This document shows positions 48,102 to 57,203 of a DNA stretch of 64,000 nt, one piece after another. The DNA is from Sporanaerobacter acetigenes DSM 13106 (GTDB taxonomy: Bacteria; Bacillota; Clostridia; Tissierellales; Sporanaerobacteraceae). Below the pieces are notes generated by a model, which was not told the DNA's origin, searched no databases, and was given only the letters and a program-made list of their open reading frames with translations. The DNA lies in the NCBI RefSeq assembly GCF_900130025.1, contig NZ_FQXR01000003.1:248001-312000 (forward strand). Direction: 5' to 3'. Position numbers and translations under genes: made by a program. Positions within the stretch are counted from its first letter, which is position 1, and every line of letters begins with the position of its first letter.

Positions 48102-48125
48102 TGCGACAGTTCTCTCGCTGTCGCA
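48102..48125. repeat. REP-like palindrome, copy 2
   Basis: Perfect arms TGCGACAG and CTGTCGCA around TTCTCTCG, starting at the base next to a stop codon. It shares its left arm with the copy at 43892, so the pair brackets the SLH, exported-protein, MazF-like and small-RNA block. Confidence 0.6.
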
Positions 48126-49025
48126 TTATCCAGCAAATGAAAAGGCATCTTTCGAATAGGGATCAAATTTATAGATGACATAATTTGCTCCTTGATAAAA
48201 TACATATACATCACCTGTATATTTGTCTACAAAAAAATCAAATACAACTGGTATTATATAATATCTATCATTCTCACCCTTTATATACAACTTATTGGAA
48301 ATAAAATTTCTCCATCCATCTTCTTCACTCAAGTTTTTATCTGATAAATTACCTTTGTAAGATTCGTATTTTTTCCCATAAACTGTTTCATATGCCTTTT
48401 CAAGTTCTTTTCTGAGAATGGCTAACGCCTCTTCATTCGAAAGAGGTTCTACAAACGTTGGATACTTATTGATCATGATCTGTTTATAGTTAGGTAAAAT
48501 AGGAAATTGTCCTTCAACAATATTTTCTCCATCATAATAATTGAATTTTGCCCCAAATTGTTCAGAAATAAATTTTAAAGGTACATATATTTTATCTTCT
48601 ATTTTTTGTGTTTCAATATCCAATGTGTAATTTTCATTATTTACTCTGGCATACTTTTCATTAATGAATAAATCAATTTTTTTGCCCTTAAGAGTTACAG
48701 AAATTATATCTTCATTATCGTTTTCTTTGATCTTTGCATTAAATAGAGTAGAAATAACCTCAGTAGGAACAATAGGCTCCCCATCAACAATTTTTACAAT
48801 AGCTCCTTCAACTACAGAACCATTAAAAAACAAAAAAACATTTTCTTTGAGGTTAAGCATTTCTTCTGAACCATCATAGTACTCAATTATAGGCTGCTCT
48901 TCATCAAATCTGATATTAAGATAACTTATATTCGTAGATTCTACCTTACTATTAGTGTAAAATCTATTTAATAAAATTACAACAATTACTAAAATAGCAA
49001 TAAACAATGGTAATTTTAATTTCAT
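48126..49025 (-). CDS. Membrane-anchored copper-amine-oxidase-N (stalk) domain protein
   Basis: One N-terminal TM helix (about 4-21), then a Cu_amine_oxidN1 'stalk' domain (about 65-165) with GEPIVPTEVISTLFNAKIK and IYVPLKFISEQFGA, the typical two-half pattern. The C-terminal ~110 residues are a separate unidentified domain with the segment FVDKYTGDVYVFYQGANY. Despite the domain name, no catalytic oxidase is present; such proteins are wall-associated in Bacillota. 299 aa, apparently intact. Followed by a REP-like palindrome and a terminator. Confidence 0.75.
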   Translation of the reverse strand: MKLKLPLFIAILVIVVILLNRFYTNSKVESTNISYLNIRFDEEQPIIEYYDGSEEMLNLKENVFLFFNGSVVEGAIVKIVDGEPIVPTEVISTLFNAKIKENDNEDIISVTLKGKKIDLFINEKYARVNNENYTLDIETQKIEDKIYVPLKFISEQFGAKFNYYDGENIVEGQFPILPNYKQIMINKYPTFVEPLSNEEALAILRKELEKAYETVYGKKYESYKGNLSDKNLSEEDGWRNFISNKLYIKGENDRYYIIPVVFDFFVDKYTGDVYVFYQGANYVIYKFDPYSKDAFSFAG

Positions 49026-49054
49026 ATCCTACCCTTCTCTCTTTTAAAAATTAT

Positions 49055-49472
49055 CTATTCATCACCCAAAATACTACTGTATGGCATAAAGAATTTAGAC
49101 CTGTTAAGATAATTGCCACTAGTTAATAAGGTTTCTCTACCACTTTTTTATTTTATCTTCTGGAATTCCACCATAATTTACGCATTTTGAAACGAAATTT
49201 GCACAATCACTGTTCCCATTTTTATAAAATTCAAGACTATCTTCTCTGTGGTCACGAGCATAATCCCTTGCATCTAATCTATTATATGTTACACTAGCCC
49301 TTGAACTTTTAACCGATGCAGAATTATTCTAAAGTTCTTTGCTAATAAACTCACTCAATGCACCTTTCCCATTATTAACAATATTCCTACTTTGTAATAC
49401 GGAATCTTCATCTGAGTAAATTTGTTTTAGTATATTTTTATAGTTATATTTATTATAATACACTATATAAAA
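49055..49472 (-). pseudogene. Remnant of an Amidase_6-type protein
   Basis: In one frame the minus strand reads KQIYSDEDSVLQSRNIV ... FISKEL, then TAG (in frame, near 49330), then SRASVTYNRLDARDYARDH ... NSDCANFVSKCVNYGG ... KKW, then TAG (49137-49139); in the next frame it continues GRETLLTSGNYLNRSKFF ... ILGDE to a TAG at 49055. The YNR..A..YA and DCANFVS..VN.GG blocks are those of the putative amidase (Amidase_6) domain, with the presumed Cys. There is no start codon region. So the gene has lost its 5' end and has at least one stop and one frameshift. Confidence 0.65.
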
Positions 49473-49550
49473 TTAGGCTAATATTTCCAAGATACAATTT
49501 AAGACAGATAACATGATTTTTAGCTCAAAATAAATCAAATATTTGCAAAA

Positions 49551-49576
49551 AAACAAAAAAAGCGACCGAAGTCGCT
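49551..49576 (-). terminator. Terminator of tRNA-Sec
   Basis: Arms AGCGAC and GTCGCT around a TTCG tetraloop (minus strand), followed by seven T and, after a G, seven more. It lies ten bases after the tRNA 3' end. Confidence 0.92.
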
Positions 49577-49585
49577 AATTTTCAA

Positions 49586-49682
49586 TGGCGGGAGCATGTG
49601 AGAATCGAACTCACCCAAGAGGCTCCTAACCCCTCGCGCTGGTTTTGAAGACCAGAGAGCCCACCAGGACTCATCTACCCCC
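49586..49682 (-). tRNA. selC: Selenocysteine tRNA (anticodon UCA)
   Basis: 97-nt tRNA with encoded CCA. The anticodon stem CTGGT/ACCAG holds loop CTTCAAA with anticodon TCA. The variable arm is long and self-pairing (CGCGAGGGGTTAGGAGCCTCTTG), the T arm is GTGAG-TTCGATT-CTCAC, and the acceptor is extended, all marks of tRNA-Sec. The eighth acceptor pair looks like G-A. It lies downstream of selD-selA-selB, the two-component genes and the GerMN lipoprotein on the same strand, and has its own terminator. It reads UGA as selenocysteine, needed for selD here. Confidence 0.96.
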
Positions 49683-49737
49683 AGATTAAAAACCATATTT
49701 TATTATAAGACATAATATGCTATTTTTCAAGCTTTTT

Positions 49738-50598
49738 TTAATATATAATTCCTTCTATTAAAAAGTCCTCTCCATTATAAATCAACTTTAAATTTTTTTG
49801 AGAATTTTTTACACTACCTTTTTCATAGCTTATAGTATATTTAACACTCATTTTTAGTTCATCTGAATATTCATATATTGTATAATCTTTAATATCATAA
49901 TTAATTATGCCCTTAAATTCCTCTATCAAATAAGTCTTTAGTGTATTATATTTAAATTTATCCACATCCTTTAAATTTAACATAGATATGCTTTCATCAT
50001 ACTTATGGTTTAGTATAGAATCATAATAATTATTTATTATTGAAACAGGGCTTACATATTTTTTAGAAACTATCATGCCACTAAACTCAAAAGGTTCTCT
50101 AATACAATAGTATTTATACAACACATCTCTTGCTTTCCCATCTATAAGTATCTGAACTTTGTTTATGGAAGAAATAGAAGTCAAAGAATTGACGATAGAA
50201 TATATTACAAAGGCTTCCTCTTTTTCAGTATAATCTTTTCCTACTAAATCGCTTGAAAAACTTACATAAGCTACACCATCATTTATATCAATAGATAATA
50301 CTTTAGTACTAGCTGGTACAATACTTTTCAAGTTTTTTTTAGAAGTTCCCTTTAACAATTCATCTATAACCATCTCTTCTATTTGGGCATTTTTTCTTGG
50401 TACAACTCTAAATTCTGGAGCTAAATAGTCCATTGATTCACTGGGATAGTAAAGAACAATTTCAAGCTTATCTTCTGGCAAGGGATTTATGGGAGGAAAA
50501 TTGTTGCTTTCTTCATTTACTACATCATATTTTTGACATGATGTAGTGGTTATAGAAATTATAAATACGAATAATATGATTAAATATTTTTTACTCAT
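49738..50598 (-). CDS. GerMN-domain lipoprotein
   Basis: Signal peptide with lipobox (TTTSC, Cys at about 21), then a GerMN domain (about 45-155) with EEMVIDELLKGTSKKNLKSIVP and AYVSFSSDLVGKDYTEKEEAFVIYSIVNSL. A C-terminal ~130-residue domain is unassigned. GerMN domains occur in spore germination GerM and in LpqB-like partners of sensor kinases; here it follows a histidine kinase by nine bases, so it may modulate that sensor (inference). I start at the ATG at 50596-50598 behind GGGGTG. 286 aa. Confidence 0.82.
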   Translation of the reverse strand: MSKKYLIILFVFIISITTTSCQKYDVVNEESNNFPPINPLPEDKLEIVLYYPSESMDYLAPEFRVVPRKNAQIEEMVIDELLKGTSKKNLKSIVPASTKVLSIDINDGVAYVSFSSDLVGKDYTEKEEAFVIYSIVNSLTSISSINKVQILIDGKARDVLYKYYCIREPFEFSGMIVSKKYVSPVSIINNYYDSILNHKYDESISMLNLKDVDKFKYNTLKTYLIEEFKGIINYDIKDYTIYEYSDELKMSVKYTISYEKGSVKNSQKNLKLIYNGEDFLIEGIIY

Positions 50599-50616
50599 AT
50601 ATATCACCCCAAAACA

Positions 50617-52028
50617 TCAAGTCGTAATAGGCAGTTTAATATAAAATGTACTACCCACTCCAACTTTACTTTCTACTTCTATAGTCCCTTGATGCAGTGA
50701 TACTATCTGCCATGCAATAGACAACCCCAACCCTGTTCCTCCCGTATCCCTAGATCTAGCTTTATCTACTCTATAAAATCTTTCAAAAATATTTTGAATG
50801 TTCTCTTCTGGAATACCTATGCCATTATCTTTTATTTCTATAATGGCATATTTCCCTTCATTATACAATTTTAACTTCACTTTTCCCCCAGTTTGCGTAT
50901 ACTTGATTGCATTGTCTATAATATTTATAATAGCCTGTTGTATTTTCTCATTATCTACTTTTAATTGTATCTTTTCATTTAAAACTAATTCTAAATCTAT
51001 AGATTTCTTTTCAGCTAGAGGCTTTAGTCTTAAATAAATCCTTTCAAGCAAAAAATTCATATAAGTTATCTTTAAATCCAATGTGAGCTTTTCCTTATCT
51101 AAATCCACCAATGTCAATAAATCCGTTATGATATTGTTTAGTCTATCTACTTCTGAATCTATATCAGTCAAAAACTCTTTATACACATCTACATTAAAAT
51201 CTTCTCCAGAAATAAGAGATTCTGACAAGATTTTTATTGATGTCAATGGAGTTCTTAACTCATGAGATACATTGGCTACAAAATCCTTTCTTTGAGTATC
51301 GACTTGATCCAATTTTAAAATCATAATATTAAAAGCTTCAGCTACTTCTTTAAATTCATCGTTACTATCTATATTTACCTTTTCTTCTAAATGACCTTGA
51401 GCTACTTTATTTATTGCATTTTTTAATTGTCCTAGGGGTTTAAATATAGCATCAGAAAAGAAAAAAGCTATAATAGCTGTAACAAGCATGCTTATTCCAG
51501 ATATAAGTGCTACCTTTCTTGAAATATGTTTAACTTCTAAGTATATATTATCAATAGATACAGATATAAGAGTAGCACCTACTATTTCATCATTTAGTAT
51601 TACTGGTACAGAAACATACATAACCCTACCAGTATCTCTAAAATTATATACTCTTCTACTATTTTCCCCATTCAAAGCTTTCTGTATCTCATCATGCTTA
51701 AAAGTATCCCCAATAAATAAATTGTTTGAATCCCCCTTAACAATATTATTTTTATCTACAATGATAATTCTTCCATTTATCTCCTTGCTGTACTCATTTA
51801 TAGCCTTTTTTACCCATTCTTCATTCATTCTATCTGAAGCTAGCTGGTATCTTGTTCTATTGGAAATGATATTGGCCTTTGTAAAGGTATCATTTTGCTT
51901 TTGTTGTATGTATATATTTAAAATGGTCTTGGATATAAAAATATTTATTATTATCAGTGTGACAAATATCAATAATAAATAGGTGGAAACTAATTTCCAC
52001 CTTACACTAATAAATTTTTTTTTATCAT
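50617..52028 (-). CDS. Sensor histidine kinase (start out of frame across an A9 run)
   Basis: WalK/PhoR-like kinase: TM1 near the N-terminus (LVSTYLLLIFVTLIIINIFI), an extracellular sensor with GRIIIVDKNNIVKGD (about 105-210), TM2, HAMP, HisKA with FVANVSHELRTPLTSI (phosphorylated His) and HATPase with DNAIKYTQ, DNGIGIPEE and GGTGLGLSI. The natural start is the ATG at 52026-52028, overlapping the regulator's TGA as ATGA, but an A9 run (52015-52023 as T9 on plus) puts it one base out of frame; A10 would restore 470 codons. No good in-frame start lies before TM1. Sequencing error, real mutation or slippage are possible. Confidence 0.85.
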
Positions 52029-52720
52029 TGTGGCCTACTTCTAAAATAGTAACCAACTCCCCATTTTGTAAGTATATATTCTGCTTGGCTTGAATCTCTT
52101 TCGATTTTTTCTCTAAGTCTCCTGATATGAACATCAACGGTTCTTAAATCTCCAAAATATTCATAGCCCCATATAGTTTCCAATAATTCTTCTCTAGTAA
52201 ATACTTTCCCAGGGTTTGAAGCTAAAAGTAGTAATAAATCAAATTCCTTTGCAGTAAGATTGACTTCTTTTTCACGTACAGTTAATTTTCTGCCCAAAGT
52301 ATTTATAGTAAAATCATCAATTTGAATTACTTGATCAGTAATATTGGTACTTTTCATGTTTACTCGCCTAAGTATAGCTTTTATCCTTGCTTTCAATTCC
52401 AGTATATTGAATGGCTTAGTCAAATAATCATCCGCACCATATTCTAAACCTAATATTTTATTTATATCTTCACCTTTTGCAGTAAGCATGATGATTGGCA
52501 CTTGTGAATCCTGTCTCAATTTCTGACACACTTCTAATCCGTCTATGCCTGGCAACATCAAATCCAAAAGAATCAAGTCGTATCTTTTATTTTTGGCTTT
52601 TTCCAAGGCTTCATATCCATCAAATGCAGTATCTATAATATATCCATCCTGCTCTAAGCTGTACTTTAAACCTTTTACAAAAAGCTTTTCATCATCTACA
52701 ATTAATATTTTGGTGTCCAT
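52025..52720 (-). CDS. OmpR-family response regulator
   Basis: Receiver domain (1-115) with acidic pocket DDE (9-11), phosphorylatable Asp in LILLDLMLPG (about 53), Thr and Lys (TAKG; TKPF), then a winged-helix DNA-binding domain (about 130-228) with REEVN..AKEFDLLLLL and DVHIRRLREKIE. 231 aa, closest in style to WalR/PhoP. Translationally coupled to the kinase by ATGA. Its targets are unknown. It lies just after selB, 78 bases. Confidence 0.92.
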   Translation of the reverse strand: MDTKILIVDDEKLFVKGLKYSLEQDGYIIDTAFDGYEALEKAKNKRYDLILLDLMLPGIDGLEVCQKLRQDSQVPIIMLTAKGEDINKILGLEYGADDYLTKPFNILELKARIKAILRRVNMKSTNITDQVIQIDDFTINTLGRKLTVREKEVNLTAKEFDLLLLLASNPGKVFTREELLETIWGYEYFGDLRTVDVHIRRLREKIERDSSQAEYILTKWGVGYYFRSRPQ

Positions 52721-52798
52721 TTTATCACCTCATATATTTTATCAAAAATGTCATATTAATTATATTTCGACACTTTATTTCTTTTCCCTCTATTTTCC

Positions 52799-54706
52799 CT
52801 AAAATAATGTCCTTTTATCTTCTATACGCTTAGTAATTTTGCACTGATCAAAATATTCAAGCAATCCTATAGCTATTTTTCTATTTGTATTCAGCAAATC
52901 TCTATATTGAGATGCCGTAATAGATTCATTATCAGCTAAATAATCCTTTAAGATGCTTAAAGCTTTTGTATATAACTCTTTTAAAAAGTAAGTATCTTCT
53001 TTTATTTGAATTATTTCACCACAATCCACCAATGATTCAAATACTTGTTCCACATTATTTTTATCATATTTAATTATATCATACAATTCCTCTAGTTTAG
53101 GCGGTATAAAACCTCTATTTAAAAATTCTTTCTTTATACTATCTACAATCTTTAGTTGTTCCTCAGAATAAATTATTTTAAAATCTTTCAAAAATAGTAC
53201 TTGACCATTTTGGCATATAGAACCATCATCCATTATTAAATTAAGCAAACTATCTGCCATTTTGGGCTTAGCACTTTTTAAATATTTGCTTCTAATTTCT
53301 TCTTTTGACATTCCAGCTTTTAATGGTTTCTTTTTGTGGTATTCTTTGAGCTCATTTTCAATCGCATCTTTCAATTGGTTAAAATAATCTATGTGAACGA
53401 TATAGACATCTTTCAATAAGGATATAATCTTTATCTTGCCATTCTGCTCTAATTTTTTTATTTCATTTATAACTTTATCTTCAGGCATAACAGTATACAT
53501 GACAATATTCTTAACTGTTGGATAGCTACTACTTTTATCCAATATTATTTTCTCCACTATTTCAGTAAAATCCCCTGTTTCTTTTATTTTCAATTCTTCT
53601 AATGCTCTTTCATCAAATCTTTTCTTCTTGTCTGGATTTGATTCCAATACTTCTCCTCCTCCAATAGTAAACATTGGAGAATAAAATCTTAAAATAAATT
53701 TATCTCCTCTCTTTGCAACTATAGGCTCTTCTAATCTCAATTGAGCATATCCGCTTTCTCCTGGAGACAAGAATTCATTATCTAACAATACTACTCTACA
53801 TAATACCTCTTTAGTCCCTATATAAAGTCTAAGTCTTGATCTATTTTCAATAATCTTTGGAATATCTCTAAGTATCTTAAGTTTCACATCTAGCATCATA
53901 GTATCTTTCATAGAACCAATAGAAGCTACTACATCCCCCCTTTCCAATTCAGATTTTTTTAGCCCTGCTAAATTTATTGCAACTCTTTGACCAGCATAGA
54001 CAATAGATGTATCTTTGTCATGCACTTGCAGTGAACGTATTCTGGTTGTTTTATTTCCTGGGAAAACTTGTACTTCTTCTCCTACTTTAAGCGTTCCAGA
54101 AATCAAAGTTCCTGTAACAATAGTACCAAATCCAGATATAGTAAATACTCTATCTACGGGCAATCTAGGCATACCCTCACTATCCCTTTCCTCTACTTCA
54201 TCTGACAATTCATCTATGAGTTTAATAGTTTCATCTATACCAATCCCTTTGGTTGATGAAACAGGGATAATTGGAGTCCCTTCAAGAAAAGTTCCTTCTA
54301 CGCTCATACTTACTTCTTCTTTGACAAGTTCCAGCCACTCTTCTTCTACTAAATCTGCTTTAGTTAAAACTATAAATCCACTTTTTATCCCAAGAAGATC
54401 CAATATAGCTAAATGCTCTTTGGTTTGTGGCATTACTCCCTCGTCTGCTGCAACAACCAATATAACTATATCTATACCAATAACTCCTGCCAACATATTT
54501 TTAATAAACTTCTCATGACCAGGAACATCAATTATTCCTGCTCTTTTCCCACTAGGTAAATCAAAATATGTAAAACCTAATTCTATTGAAATACCTCTTT
54601 CTTGTTCCTCTCTCAATCTATCAGTATTTCTACCAGTGAGAGCCCTAATTAAAGTTGTTTTTCCATGATCGATATGACCTGCAGTCCCTATGATTATATG
54701 CTTCAT
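52799..54706 (-). CDS. selB: Selenocysteine-specific elongation factor SelB
   Basis: GTPase that delivers Sec-tRNA-Sec to UGA codons carrying a SECIS. G1 GHIDHGKT (10-17), DVPGHEKF near 60, TKAD near 118, EF-Tu-like domains 2 and 3, then four winged-helix domains (about 370-635) that bind the mRNA hairpin. 635 aa is full length. It is 14 bases after selA and completes selD-selA-selB. Confidence 0.96.
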   Translation of the reverse strand: MKHIIIGTAGHIDHGKTTLIRALTGRNTDRLREEQERGISIELGFTYFDLPSGKRAGIIDVPGHEKFIKNMLAGVIGIDIVILVVAADEGVMPQTKEHLAILDLLGIKSGFIVLTKADLVEEEWLELVKEEVSMSVEGTFLEGTPIIPVSSTKGIGIDETIKLIDELSDEVEERDSEGMPRLPVDRVFTISGFGTIVTGTLISGTLKVGEEVQVFPGNKTTRIRSLQVHDKDTSIVYAGQRVAINLAGLKKSELERGDVVASIGSMKDTMMLDVKLKILRDIPKIIENRSRLRLYIGTKEVLCRVVLLDNEFLSPGESGYAQLRLEEPIVAKRGDKFILRFYSPMFTIGGGEVLESNPDKKKRFDERALEELKIKETGDFTEIVEKIILDKSSSYPTVKNIVMYTVMPEDKVINEIKKLEQNGKIKIISLLKDVYIVHIDYFNQLKDAIENELKEYHKKKPLKAGMSKEEIRSKYLKSAKPKMADSLLNLIMDDGSICQNGQVLFLKDFKIIYSEEQLKIVDSIKKEFLNRGFIPPKLEELYDIIKYDKNNVEQVFESLVDCGEIIQIKEDTYFLKELYTKALSILKDYLADNESITASQYRDLLNTNRKIAIGLLEYFDQCKITKRIEDKRTLF

Positions 54707-54720
54707 TTAAAGCACTCTCC

Positions 54721-56139
54721 TTACTTTTCTAAAGCATTCTTAACGCCTTCTACTATTATATCAAACTCATCATTTTTAACTGTTCTCAAGTCCAAATATA
54801 TTTTGTCTTTAGAAACACGAGTAATGATTGGAATCCTAAAACATCTCAATCTCTTTTCAAACTGTGCTGAACTTATTTTTTTTGATGACAAGGTCAAACA
54901 TTTAGTAGGTAATTTTTCTAAGGGCAAAGAGCCTCCACCTACTTCAGAATAATCATCTTCTATTTGCATTTGGATTAACTCTTCACTTATTTCTTCGTTC
55001 AACATATTTTTTAATCTATCTGCTTTTCTTTCAAGTTCATCAAGAGAGATAGTCATCATATTGAGTGTAGGAATATTCTTCACAGCAGAATCCTCATCTA
55101 AATATAATTTAAGAGTTCCCTCCAATGCGGATATAGTGAATTTATCCACTCTAAATGCCCTAGTCAAAGGATTTCTTTTCATTTTCTCAATATACTCTTT
55201 TTTCCCAACTATAATTCCAGCTTGAGGCCCTCCTAAAAGTTTATCTCCACTAAATGTAACAATATCTACGCCATTTTTTATAGAGTTTTGTACAGTTGGT
55301 TCATATTCCAATCCATATTTAGATAAATCTATCAACACACCGCTGCCTAAATCTTCTACAATAGGTATTTCATATTTTTTCTTCAAACTTTTCAACTCTT
55401 CTAAGGAAACCGAAGAAGTAAACCCAAGTATTCTATAATTGCTTGTATGAACCTTTAAAAAAGCAGCAGTATTTTCATTTATAGCATTTTCATAATCCCA
55501 TATATGAGTCTTATTAGTCGTACCTACATCTACAAGATATGCTCCACTTTGTTCCATAACTTCAGGAACCCTAAACGAACCACCAATTTCTATCAATTCT
55601 CCTCTAGATACAATGACTTCCTTATCTTTTGCCAATGTGCTTAAAACCAACAACACTGCAGCAGCATTGTTGTTAACAACCATTGCACTTTCTGCACCAG
55701 TAATCTTTGTAATTATTTCTTCCAAATGACTATATCTAGATCCTCTCTGGCCTAGCTCCAAATCATACTCTAAATTAGAATAATTGGAAGATACTTCTAT
55801 TATATTTCGAATAACTTTTTCACTCATAAGAGACCTTCCCAAGTTTGTATGAATTATAACTCCTGTAGCATTTACAACTCTCTTTAATTTGAAATTGTTC
55901 TTTTCTTCTGCATTTTCAACTACAAAATGTGGCAATTTTTTTATTCTTTCTTCTATATTCTCATCTTTTATAACTCCATCTTTTATATCATCTCTTAAAA
56001 TATCCAGCTCTTCTCTTATTGAATCTAATATAGTAACCCTTGGCAATTTATCCAACTTCTCACTTATAATAGGGTTTTCTAAAAGTTCATCAACTTTAGG
56101 TATAAAGCTAAATAATTTTTTACTTTCTCCCATTTTCAT
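54721..56139 (-). CDS. selA: L-seryl-tRNA(Sec) selenium transferase
   Basis: PLP enzyme that converts Ser-tRNA-Sec to Sec-tRNA-Sec using selenophosphate. The N-terminal domain binds tRNA; VVNNNAAAVLLVLSTLA and the PLP-lysine segment GDKLLGGPQAG (near 290) are present. 472 aa is normal. The ATG at 56137-56139 follows AGAGGATGG; another ATG four bases upstream is out of frame. It is 12 bases after selD. Confidence 0.96.
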   Translation of the reverse strand: MKMGESKKLFSFIPKVDELLENPIISEKLDKLPRVTILDSIREELDILRDDIKDGVIKDENIEERIKKLPHFVVENAEEKNNFKLKRVVNATGVIIHTNLGRSLMSEKVIRNIIEVSSNYSNLEYDLELGQRGSRYSHLEEIITKITGAESAMVVNNNAAAVLLVLSTLAKDKEVIVSRGELIEIGGSFRVPEVMEQSGAYLVDVGTTNKTHIWDYENAINENTAAFLKVHTSNYRILGFTSSVSLEELKSLKKKYEIPIVEDLGSGVLIDLSKYGLEYEPTVQNSIKNGVDIVTFSGDKLLGGPQAGIIVGKKEYIEKMKRNPLTRAFRVDKFTISALEGTLKLYLDEDSAVKNIPTLNMMTISLDELERKADRLKNMLNEEISEELIQMQIEDDYSEVGGGSLPLEKLPTKCLTLSSKKISSAQFEKRLRCFRIPIITRVSKDKIYLDLRTVKNDEFDIIVEGVKNALEK

Positions 56140-56151
56140 CCATCCTCTTCA

Positions 56152-57183
56152 TTATTCTACGTAAATATAATGATCTCGCTTTTCTAGCACTTCTCCAACA
56201 ACACTAAAAGAAGTAGGTGTATTTTTAAGTTCTTCCAGCAATTTATCTACTTTATCTTCTGATACAGATATAAGCAATCCACCAGAAGTTTGAGGATCAA
56301 ACAAAATATCTTTTTTTTCTACTGGAATTTCTCTTAAAAATTTAACCCTATCTCCAATATAAGCTTCATTTTTATAAGCTCCTGCTGGAACCAGTCCCAT
56401 TTGTGCAAAATAAAGTGCACCTTCAATTAAAGATATTTTGTCATGATCTATTTTTAAACTCACTGAACTAGCCATAGCCATCTCTAAACTATGACCCAAA
56501 AGTCCAAATCCAGTTATATCAGTACAACCATTCACTCCAACTTTATCAATAGCATCTTTAGCATATTTATTTAGTGTAGTCATGACTTTCACTGCTTCAT
56601 CATAAGATTTTTCGTCTGCCAAACCACCTTTAATAGCTGTATTTATGATACCAGTCCCTATAGGTTTTGTAAGAACCAACAAATCACCTGATCTTGCACC
56701 GCCATTGGCAAGTACTTCATCAGGATGAACAAATCCAGTTACAGAAAGGCCATATTTAGGTTCATCATCTTCAACGGTATGACCTCCTACTAGTATTGCA
56801 CCAGCTTCTTGTACTTTGTCATGACCTCCTTTTAATATTTGAACCAATACATCTGGAGATAAGCAATTTGGAAAGCAAACTATATTCATAGCCATAATAG
56901 GTTTTCCACCCATGGCATATACATCACTTAAAGAATTGGTAGCTGCAATTTGACCAAATGTATATGGATCATCAACTACAGGTGTGAAAAAATCCAATGT
57001 TTGTATAATGGCCAAATCATCATTTACTTTATATACAGCAGCATCATCTGAAGTATCTAATCCAATGATTAAATTTTCATCATAAGTTTTTGGTAATTGA
57101 CACAAAACTTGTGCCAAGGTATCAGGACCTATTTTAGCTGCTCACCCTGAACTCTTCGTAAGCTCTGTAAGTCTTTTGTTCAT
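56152..57183 (-). CDS. selD: Selenide, water dikinase SelD containing selenocysteine
   Basis: Makes selenophosphate from selenide and ATP. From the ATG at 57181-57183 the frame reads [13 protein letters not shown], then TGA at 57142-57144, then [17 protein letters not shown]. The UGA falls at the catalytic position (residue 14; Lys17 follows), which is Cys or Sec in SelD; so it is selenocysteine, 343 aa in total. A plain ORF scan begins only after it, at 57117. Glycine-rich [14 protein letters not shown] and the C-terminal DPQTSGGLL block are intact. Ribosome site AAGGAAGG. It needs the products of its own operon to be made. Confidence 0.95.
57097..57117 (-). promoter_or_regulatory. Candidate SECIS hairpin in selD
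   Basis: In the mRNA, arms TTGGCACAA and TTGTGTCAA (one G-U) around GTT, starting 24 nt after the UGA, inside the usual range for bacterial SECIS. A shorter GGT/ACC hairpin lies between and is an alternative. Bacterial SECIS cannot be confirmed by eye. Confidence 0.5.
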
Positions 57184-57203
57184 CTTAATCCCTTCCTTCT
57201 ATT

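Noticed and set aside
47917-48126. 69-codon minus-strand frame overlapping the SLH gene start
   Set aside because: Runs through a terminator and the REP-like palindrome, no ribosome site, and overlaps the true SLH start in another frame.
49586-49682. Integration att site at the tRNA-Sec 3' end
   Set aside because: No second copy of the tRNA 3' end was found downstream to 43.8 kb, and no integrase gene is present.
51488-51982. 164-codon plus-strand frame
   Set aside because: Shadow of the histidine-kinase sensor region; hydrophobic look comes from the reversed TM codons.
54015-54518. 167-codon plus-strand frame inside selB
   Set aside because: Antisense shadow of a conserved GTPase; composition is that of reversed codons (Ser- and Ile-rich).
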